A stretch of 11,559 nt of DNA. It comes from Thermoleophilia bacterium (GTDB lineage Bacteria > Actinomycetota > Thermoleophilia > Gaiellales > Gaiellaceae). The stretch is from the NCBI GenBank assembly GCA_014534155.1, contig JACVSB010000033.1, forward strand, positions 1-11,559, given 5' to 3'. The notes under the pieces were generated by a model. That model searched no databases, had not been told where the DNA came from, and saw only the letters and a program-made list of their open reading frames with translations. A program made the translations under genes and the position numbers. Below are positions 6,523-11,559 of this stretch, one piece after another (position 1 is the stretch's first letter; each line of letters starts with the position of its first letter).

Positions 6523-8178
6523 ATGAGGGGTCACCGGATCGGGCACGCGACGACGATTGTCGTCGTCTGCCTCGTCGCGGCTGCCGCCTTCGCCTCGCCG
6601 GCCGGCGCGCGGGGCCCGGCAGCCGCGTCGGTCGAGCGGACCCTTCCGCGGCTTCGCGACGCGGACGACGGCCTGGCCCGCGCGCTCGCCGAAGGCCGCC
6701 TGAGCGAGGCGGAGTACGCGCTCGAGCGCGCACTCTCGCTCGTCGAGCCCGAGCGGGCCCGCCGGCTGTTCGGCGCGCTCGCCGAGCCGGGCCGGCACGA
6801 CGGAACGCCCATTCTCCGCGACCTCGCGGCCCGCCTTCCCGGCCTCGCGCCTGCGCGCCGGAAGGAGGCCGAACGGATCCTCGCGCGGCCGACGGACCGT
6901 CGCGATGCGATCCACGGGTACCGAACGACGGCGACCCGCCACGCCTGCGATCCGCGGCTCTGCATCTGGTGGGTAACGAAGACGAGCGATGCCCCGAGCC
7001 TCGTCGACCGGAACCGGAACGGCCTTCCCGACTGGGTCGACCGCACGCGCACGGCCTTCACCAGAGTTTGGCGGACGGAGATCGGGCGTTTCGGGTACGC
7101 ACGACCGCGTTCGGACGTCGGGTCGCGAAACCACGGCGTCGACGGCAGGCTCGACGTCTACATCGGCGACGTCGGATCGATCGGGCTCTACGGGTACTGC
7201 ACGACGGACGACCCGTTGCGCGCGTACCGGCGCTCGGTGTCGTCCTACTGCGTCGTCGACGACGACTTCTCGGCGCGGCAGTTCAGCGGAGCGGCGACGG
7301 GTATCGCGGCGCTGCGTGTAACCGCGGCGCACGAGTTCTTCCACGCCGTCCAGTACGCGTACGACTGGCTGGAGGACCTCTGGCTCATGGAGGGAACGGC
7401 CGCGTGGATCGAGGACGAGGTCTTCGACGGCGTCAACGACAACCGCCAGTACCTGCGGACGAGCCCGCTCTCGCCCCGGTTCTTCTGGTACCCGCTCGAC
7501 TACTACAACCCGGATCCGGCCGAGGTCGACGCCGGACTGAAGTACGGAGCGTGGATCTTCTGGCGCTACCTCTCCGAGCGGTACGGCCGCGGCATCGTCC
7601 GCGGTGTATGGCGCCGCGCGGACGCGCGGCGCGGCGCCCCGAACGAGTACTCGGCGAAGGCCGTCAGCTCGGTCCTTCGCATCCGCGGGCTCGACCTCGG
7701 GGACGTCTTCGCGGACTTCGGCGTGGCCAACTTCCTCCCGCGGGCGAGCTACTCCGAAGGCGCGAGCTACCCGGCACCCCTGCCGACCCGGACGTTCGCG
7801 GTTACCGCTTCGGGCGTCGGCCGCACGGGGGCGCCGATGTACCACCTCGCGAACGACTACTACGCGTTTCGGCCGTCCGGCCTCACCGTAGACGCGACGC
7901 TCTCGCTCGCCGTCGAGGTGCCGCCGGCCCGCACCGGAGTGCGCGCGGGTGCGCTCGTCGAGCGAAGCGACGGAACGGTGACGCGCGTCGGCGCCGAGTT
8001 CGACCCGGTCGCGAACGCGTGGCGGATCTCCGTTCCCGGGTTCGGGGCGACGATGCGAGTCGTGCTCGTGCTCACGAACGCGGGAACCCGCTACCGCTGC
8101 CGGCAGCGCACAGTCTTTTCCTGCCAGGGGGTGCCGCTCGACGACAGCCGCTTCTCTTTCCAGGCGTCCGTGGGCTAG
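6523..8178 (+). CDS. Secreted HExxH metalloprotease-like protein
   Basis: 551 residues from ATG 6523. The N-terminus is a signal peptide: Arg/His residues, a hydrophobic run TTIVVVCLVAAAAFA at about 10-24, and a likely cut after AGA near 29. A helical pro-region-like part (about 35-130) follows, then DRNRNGLPDWVD at 162-173 (looks like a Ca-binding Asp/Asn loop), DGRLDVYIGDVG, the zinc-site motif HEFFH at 270-274 followed by AVQYAYDW, and LWLMEGTAAWIED at 287-298, where Glu290 is the likely third ligand (gluzincin arrangement). YGAWIFWRYLSERYGRGIV at 341-359 is also typical of this group. The C-terminal third (about 420-551) looks like a beta-rich accessory domain. Six Cys in the mature part could form disulfides. 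It resembles the MXAN_6640-type putative metalloproteases; substrate unknown. It is the only + strand gene in the fol region and ends tail-to-tail with folB. A weak GAAGAG lies eight bases before the start. Confidence 0.85.
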   Translation: MRGHRIGHATTIVVVCLVAAAAFASPAGARGPAAASVERTLPRLRDADDGLARALAEGRLSEAEYALERALSLVEPERARRLFGALAEPGRHDGTPILRDLAARLPGLAPARRKEAERILARPTDRRDAIHGYRTTATRHACDPRLCIWWVTKTSDAPSLVDRNRNGLPDWVDRTRTAFTRVWRTEIGRFGYARPRSDVGSRNHGVDGRLDVYIGDVGSIGLYGYCTTDDPLRAYRRSVSSYCVVDDDFSARQFSGAATGIAALRVTAAHEFFHAVQYAYDWLEDLWLMEGTAAWIEDEVFDGVNDNRQYLRTSPLSPRFFWYPLDYYNPDPAEVDAGLKYGAWIFWRYLSERYGRGIVRGVWRRADARRGAPNEYSAKAVSSVLRIRGLDLGDVFADFGVANFLPRASYSEGASYPAPLPTRTFAVTASGVGRTGAPMYHLANDYYAFRPSGLTVDATLSLAVEVPPARTGVRAGALVERSDGTVTRVGAEFDPVANAWRISVPGFGATMRVVLVLTNAGTRYRCRQRTVFSCQGVPLDDSRFSFQASVG

Positions 8179-8537
8179 ACGTCCGGCACGGTCACCGTGA
8201 CCGCCGTATGCGCGACCGGCGCGTCCAGGCGCACGTCCGGCTTGCGGACGGAAACCACGACCCGGCGGAGCGCGAAGCGGCCGAGCAACTCGTCCGCGAC
8301 CGCCGCCGCGAGCGCCTCCAGCAAGCGGTACGCACGGCCGTCGGAGATCTCCCGTACGCACGAGACGACATCGCGGTAGTCGACGGTGTCGGCGAGCTCG
8401 TCAGTCTCCGTAGCCGCCGTCTCGAGCACGAGCTCGAGGTCGAAGAGGAACGTCTGCCCGTCGCGGCGCTCTTCCTCGGTGGCGCCGTGGTATCCGTGCA
8501 GAGCGAGCGCGCGCACCTCGACCGTCACCTCCCTCAC
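8175..8537 (-). CDS. folB: Dihydroneopterin aldolase
   Basis: Splits 7,8-dihydroneopterin into 6-hydroxymethyl-7,8-dihydropterin and glycolaldehyde, the substrate step before FolK. 120 residues, the normal length. Motifs: VRALALHGYHGATEEER (family G.HG..EEE with the catalytic region Glu), QTFLFDLEL, DELADTVDYRDVV (family D.ltdTvDY), RLLEALA, RFALRRVVVSVRKPDVRLD. The start is GTG 8537, which overlaps the folP stop as GTGA (4 bases), a sign of translational coupling. Its TAG stop shares the sequence CTAG at 8175-8178 with the stop of the convergent protease-like gene. Confidence 0.95.
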   Translation of the reverse strand: MREVTVEVRALALHGYHGATEEERRDGQTFLFDLELVLETAATETDELADTVDYRDVVSCVREISDGRAYRLLEALAAAVADELLGRFALRRVVVSVRKPDVRLDAPVAHTAVTVTVPDV

Positions 8538-9364
8538 GCCGTTCGCACCCGTTCCACCGCGCTCGCCGCTGCCAGCGCCTGCACGTGCTCGCGCACGTCG
8601 TGGACGCGAAAGAGCGCTGCGCCCCGCTCGTACGCGAGGACGTTCGTCGCGACGGAGGCCGGAAGGGGGCCGGTGAGCGCGCCTGCGTCTCCGAGGATCC
8701 GCCCCAGGAAGCGCTTGCGCGACGTGCCGACGAGGACGGGCGGGCCGAGCGCGACGATCTCGTCCAGGCGCGCGAGCAGCTCGACGTTGTGCTCGACCGT
8801 CTTGCCGAACCCGATGCCCGGATCGAGGCAGATCAGCTCCTCGGCGATCCCCAGGCCGACCGCGTACGCGAGCCTCTCCTCGAGGAACGCAGCCACGTCG
8901 GAGACGACATCGTCGTAGCGCGGCTCGTCCTGCATCGTGCGGGGCTCCCCGAGCATGTGCATGAGGCAGACGAACGACCCGCTTTCGGCGACGACCTCGC
9001 CGAGGCCGGGATCGCCGCGAAGCGCCGTCACGTCGTTGACCATCACCGCGCCGAGCTCGAGCGCGCGTCGCGCGACGTCCGACTTCGAGGTGTCGATCGA
9101 GACGGGGAGCTCGGGAGCGAGGGCCTCGAGGACGGGGAGAACCCTCCTGAGCTCCTCCGCGAGAGCGATGGGCTCGGATCCCGGGCGCGTCGACTCCCCG
9201 CCCACGTCCACGAGCGCCGCCCCGTGAGCCGCGAAGCGCCGGCCGGCGGCGACGGCGGCGCGAGCGTCGAGATGGACGCCGCCGTCCGAGAACGAGTCGG
9301 GCGTCACGTTGACGACGCCGACCACGGAAGGCCGCGGAAACCGCTCGCGGAGGGAGGTCTCCAC
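8534..9364 (-). CDS. folP: Dihydropteroate synthase
   Basis: Condenses 6-hydroxymethyl-7,8-dihydropterin pyrophosphate with p-aminobenzoate to dihydropteroate; the target of sulfonamides. 276 residues from GTG 9364, the expected length. Motifs: GVVNVTPDSFSDGG (16-29, with Asn19), VGGESTRPG (54-62), SIDTSK (89-94), VNDVTAL (109-115), LMHMLGEPRTMQ (134-145), LDPGIGFGKT (180-189), GTSRKRF (213-219), and FRVHDV near the C-terminus. All usual pterin- and pABA-site segments appear present. An open frame extends upstream to 9514, but those 50 residues do not look like DHPS and overlap the lipoprotein gene. The GTG is preceded by TACGAT six bases upstream and has no Shine-Dalgarno, so it is probably leaderless. 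It overlaps folB by 4 bases. Confidence 0.96.
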   Translation of the reverse strand: METSLRERFPRPSVVGVVNVTPDSFSDGGVHLDARAAVAAGRRFAAHGAALVDVGGESTRPGSEPIALAEELRRVLPVLEALAPELPVSIDTSKSDVARRALELGAVMVNDVTALRGDPGLGEVVAESGSFVCLMHMLGEPRTMQDEPRYDDVVSDVAAFLEERLAYAVGLGIAEELICLDPGIGFGKTVEHNVELLARLDEIVALGPPVLVGTSRKRFLGRILGDAGALTGPLPASVATNVLAYERGAALFRVHDVREHVQALAAASAVERVRTA

Positions 9365-9370
9365 GCAGCC

Positions 9371-9376
9371 ATCGTA
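9371..9376 (-). promoter_or_regulatory. -10-like TACGAT six bases before the folP GTG
   Basis: On the - strand TACGAT is followed by six bases (GGCTGC) and then the folP start GTG at 9364. The hexamer and its distance are identical to those before GTG 6488. There is no ribosome binding site, consistent with a leaderless folP mRNA starting in the 88-base gap after the lipoprotein gene. The -35 is not clear. The upstream 9377-9452 shows no other recognisable element. Confidence 0.5.
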
Positions 9377-9452
9377 CGGTGGCGGGCCGCGAAGGCCCAG
9401 GTCACTGCAGTCGCCCAACTCAGGCCAAAGGTGAGCCGGGACTCTCGCCGCG

Positions 9453-10022
9453 TCAGTCGCCGGCGATGAAGAACCGCCAGGTGCCGTCCGGTTCGATCCC
9501 GGTTCGCCAGCCAAGGTAGCCGCTTCCTGCGCCGAAGAGCTCGGCGAGGTCGCCGAGGAGCTTCCGCTCGTACCCGGTCAGGTCCTCCGGGTCCTTGTCG
9601 TAGGCGAAGGGCCAGACGTACCTCCCGCTCGCGAGCGTGTACGGCATGCGAAGAATGCGCGCGAGAATCCGGATCGGTCGCTCGTCCGTCTCGGCCTCGG
9701 CGCGTCGCCAGTAGGCGATCGGCCCTCCCTCGTCCGGGGCGCCGAACGTGTAGGAGAACTGCGACGGGATCAACGGCCGGAGCGCCTCGTACTCCCCCGT
9801 TTCGGCCGCCGCGAGGAGCCGCCCGTGCGTTCGCGCGACGGGCGCGGGCAGCCCGACCGCCACCGCCTCGGTGACGGTCTCGGTCTGGGTTCGTGTCTCG
9901 GTCTGCGTCTCGCTTTGCGTCTCGGTCCGAGTGACGGTCTCGGCGACCGTGACCGTCTCCGACCCGCCGCCGCAACCGGCGAGAAAGCCCGCCAGCGAGA
10001 CGAGCGTCCAGACTCGTCGCAC
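9453..10022 (-). CDS. Predicted lipoprotein with Thr/Glu-repeat linker, unknown function
   Basis: 189 residues from GTG 10022. The start MRRVWTLVSLAGFLAGC is a classic lipoprotein signal: two Arg, a hydrophobic core and the lipobox LAGC with Cys17 as the lipidation site. A low-complexity linker (about 22-55) made of ETVT, TETQ, TETR and similar units follows, then a globular domain of about 130 residues with LIPSQFSYTFG, GGPIAYWRRAE, LARILRMPYTL, RYVWPFAYDKDPEDLTGYE, and a C-terminus DGTWRFFIAGD. The domain is rich in Tyr, Trp and Phe. I do not recognise an experimentally characterised family. A longer open frame to 10106 would bury the signal peptide, so the GTG is preferred; TACACT lies six bases upstream. 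The gene lies between ftsH and folP, where folE is often found in other genomes. Confidence 0.85.
   Translation of the reverse strand: MRRVWTLVSLAGFLAGCGGGSETVTVAETVTRTETQSETQTETRTQTETVTEAVAVGLPAPVARTHGRLLAAAETGEYEALRPLIPSQFSYTFGAPDEGGPIAYWRRAEAETDERPIRILARILRMPYTLASGRYVWPFAYDKDPEDLTGYERKLLGDLAELFGAGSGYLGWRTGIEPDGTWRFFIAGD
9866..9960 (-). repeat. Degenerate tandem repeat encoding the Thr/Glu linker of the lipoprotein
   Basis: On the - strand short units of the type GAGACG/GAGACC with ACG, ACC or CAG codons recur about every 6-12 bases, giving alternating Thr-Glu-Thr-Gln and Thr-Glu-Thr-Val. The copies are imperfect but share a 6-base periodicity, as expected from slippage expansion. The repeat stays in frame and codes for the extended, hydrophilic spacer between the lipid anchor and the globular domain. 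Confidence 0.65.
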
Positions 10023-10028
10023 GCGCCG

Positions 10029-10034
10029 AGTGTA
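10029..10034 (-). promoter_or_regulatory. -10-like TACACT six bases before the lipoprotein GTG
   Basis: On the - strand TACACT (TANNNT type) is followed by CGGCGC and then the GTG start at 10022 that is independently supported by the lipoprotein signal peptide. The spacing equals that at folP. It suggests a leaderless transcript separate from ftsH. The remaining gap 10035-10172 shows no recognisable gene or site. Confidence 0.5.
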
Positions 10035-10172
10035 GGCCGCCGAGCAGACGCGCCGTGCAGGGAGCGCGGCAAGCCCCGCGCCGACGAGGGAAACGCGCCG
10101 CGGCAACGGCTCTGCGCGTCGCCGTTCACAAGGGCGGTTGGACGGGCGCGGTTCACGCCTGCGTCGTCCATG

Positions 10173-10192
10173 GCTCCCCGTAAGCGGAGAGC
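10173..10192 (-). terminator. Hairpin after ftsH, possible terminator
   Basis: On the - strand GCTCTCCG - CTTA - CGGGGAGC forms an 8-bp stem (one G-T pair) with a 4-base loop, beginning 5 bases after the ftsH stop. No T-run follows. Its position directly behind the stop and before the separate lipoprotein promoter fits transcription termination or 3' end protection. Confidence 0.5.
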
Positions 10193-10197
10193 GGGAC

Positions 10198-11559
10198 TCA
10201 GGCGTGTTCCGGAGGCGGCTGCATCGTCGCGCCCGGGAGCGGGAACGGGCGCGGCTTCGGCTCGGCCCGCGGCTTGCGCTCCGGCTCGGGCTCGCGTGCC
10301 GGACCCGGCACCTCGTCCTCGGCGAACACGCTCTCGGGCGCCTCGCCGGCGAGCAGCCGCTCGAACTGGTCCTTGTCGATCGTCTCGCGCTCGATCAGGA
10401 GCTCGGTGATCTGGTGCAGCTCGTCCATGTGCTCCTGCAAGACGTTGACCGCGCGCTCGTGGGCCTCCTCGATCACGCGCCGGATCTCGTCGTCGATCTC
10501 GCGCGCGATCTCCTCCGAGTAGTCAGGCTCCGCGCCCATGTCTCGCCCGAGGAAGGGCTGATCGTGGTTTCGCCCCAGCACCCTGGGCCCGAGCTTCTCG
10601 CTCATGCCGTACCGCATGATCATGTGCTTCGCCGTCGCCGTCACCTTCTCCAGGTCGTTCGCGGCGCCGGTCGTCACCTCGTGGAAGACGAGCTCCTCGG
10701 CCGCTCGACCGCCGAGCGTCGAGGCCATCTGGTCCATGAGCGCCGAGCGCGTGGTCAGGAACTTGTCCTCCGAGGGGAGGGAGATCGTGTACCCGAGGGC
10801 CTGTCCCCGGCTGATGATCGAGATCTTGTGCACGGGGTCGCAGTTCGCCAGGTACTGCCCGACGAGCGCGTGCCCCATCTCGTGGTAGGCGGTGACCTTG
10901 CGCTCGTGCTCGGACAGGAGCCGCGTCTTCTTCTCGGGCCCCGCGATCACCCGCATGATCCCCTCTTCGAGCTCGTTCTCGCCGATCGTCTTCTTGCCGC
11001 GACGCGCGGCGAGGAGCGCGGCCTCGTTCACGAGGTTGGCCAGGTCGGCGCCGGTGAACCCGGGGGTGCCGGCGGCCAGCGTGTCGAGGTCGATGTCCGT
11101 GTCGATCGGCTTGCCCTTCGTGTGCACCTCGAGGATCTTCCGGCGGCCGTTCCGGTCGGGCCGGTCAACCACGATCTGGCGGTCGAAACGGCCGGGGCGA
11201 AGGAGCGCCGGATCGAGGATGTCGGGCCGGTTGGTCGCCGCGATGAGGATGATGTTGTCCTTCATCTCGAAGCCGTCCATCTCGACGAGCAGCTGGTTCA
11301 GCGTCTGCTCGCGCTCGTCGTGGCCGCCTCCGAGGCCGGCGCCGCGGTGGCGCCCGACCGCGTCGATCTCGTCCATGAAGATGATGCACGGGCTCGCCTG
11401 CTTCGCCTGCTCGAAGAGGTCTCGCACTCGCGAGGCGCCGACGCCGACGAACATCTCCTCGATGTCCGAGCCGGAGATGGAGAAGTAGGGGACGCCCGCG
11501 TCGGCGGCGACGGGGCGGGCGAGCAGCGTCTTTCCCGTCCCCGGCGGACCGAACAACAG
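10198..11559 (-). CDS. ftsH: ATP-dependent zinc metalloprotease FtsH (N-terminus outside window)
   Basis: Membrane-anchored AAA+ protease that extracts and degrades misfolded membrane and selected cytoplasmic proteins. The visible 453 residues begin inside the ATPase domain: Walker [10 protein letters not shown] (3-11), Walker B IIFMDEID (about 59-66), second region of homology [20 protein letters not shown] with the Arg fingers, then the protease domain with zinc motif HEMGH (226-230) and the third zinc ligand in [11 protein letters not shown] (Asp302). The C-terminal tail (about 415-453) is Pro/Glu/Arg-rich and probably disordered. The periplasmic domain and transmembrane helices lie beyond the right edge. 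Two small deviations: HEMGH instead of the more common HEAGH, and ARPVAADAG after Walker A where Ala replaces Pro in most FtsH. The frame is intact up to the window edge, so no sign of inactivation. Confidence 0.97.
   Translation of the reverse strand: MLFGPPGTGKTLLARPVAADAGVPYFSISGSDIEEMFVGVGASRVRDLFEQAKQASPCIIFMDEIDAVGRHRGAGLGGGHDEREQTLNQLLVEMDGFEMKDNIILIAATNRPDILDPALLRPGRFDRQIVVDRPDRNGRRKILEVHTKGKPIDTDIDLDTLAAGTPGFTGADLANLVNEAALLAARRGKKTIGENELEEGIMRVIAGPEKKTRLLSEHERKVTAYHEMGHALVGQYLANCDPVHKISIISRGQALGYTISLPSEDKFLTTRSALMDQMASTLGGRAAEELVFHEVTTGAANDLEKVTATAKHMIMRYGMSEKLGPRVLGRNHDQPFLGRDMGAEPDYSEEIAREIDDEIRRVIEEAHERAVNVLQEHMDELHQITELLIERETIDKDQFERLLAGEAPESVFAEDEVPGPAREPEPERKPRAEPKPRPFPLPGATMQPPPEHA

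Noticed and set aside
5923..8361. An 812-residue - strand open frame covering folK and the whole protease-like gene
   Set aside because: Only its last 151 residues are FolK. The rest is Arg/Val/Asp-rich antisense of the + strand gene, which has a signal peptide and metalloprotease motifs. Long antisense frames are common in such GC-rich DNA.
6480..8918. An 812-residue + strand open frame in another register over the protease-like gene, folB and part of folP
   Set aside because: Extremely Arg-rich with no recognisable motif; it overlaps three well supported genes.
8585..9469. A 294-residue + strand frame opposite folP
   Set aside because: Antisense of a complete dihydropteroate synthase; no family motif.

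Overview
The window is very GC-rich DNA with strong G/C preference at third codon positions. It carries an actinobacterial gene set: a DUF2469 protein, CoaX, an ftsH-fol cluster, and several starts that look leaderless. An actinobacterium, possibly of the Thermoleophilia/Gaiellales type, is the best guess; this is inference from gene content, not from a marker gene.

Layout. Positions 1-4043 are read on the + strand. They hold the tail of an unidentified gene, a terminator-like hairpin, and then one very large gene (246-3779) encoding a class III nucleotide cyclase, an AAA/STAND-type ATPase, a TPR-like stretch and a complete oligopeptide-binding (SBP_bac_5/OppA-like) domain in a single cytoplasmic chain. 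A frameshifted transposase C-terminus (about 3812-4043) follows. From 4040 to 11559 everything is on the - strand except one gene. Reading in the direction of transcription: ftsH (5' end outside the window), a lipoprotein with a Thr/Glu-repeat linker, folP, folB, then a + strand gene for a secreted HExxH metalloprotease-like protein, then folK, a DUF2469 protein, coaX, a small Cys-rich protein and a 53-residue ORF that overlaps it.

How the genes work together. FolP, FolB and FolK are three steps of de novo folate synthesis (dihydropteroate synthase, dihydroneopterin aldolase, HPPK). They form one block split by the oppositely oriented protease gene. CoaX catalyses the first step of coenzyme A synthesis. 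FtsH is the membrane AAA protease often found upstream of fol genes. The lipoprotein and the protease-like protein are predicted to be exported.

The most unusual item is the cyclase-ATPase-SBP fusion. It has no signal peptide or membrane segment, so its solute-binding domain should lie in the cytoplasm, where it could act as a ligand sensor. Its cyclase carries a Gln/Asn pair where adenylyl cyclases normally have Lys/Asp. A second recurring signal is a -10-like hexamer 6-7 bases ahead of an ATG or GTG, seen at four places on both strands, which suggests leaderless transcripts. No tRNA, rRNA or CRISPR array was seen.
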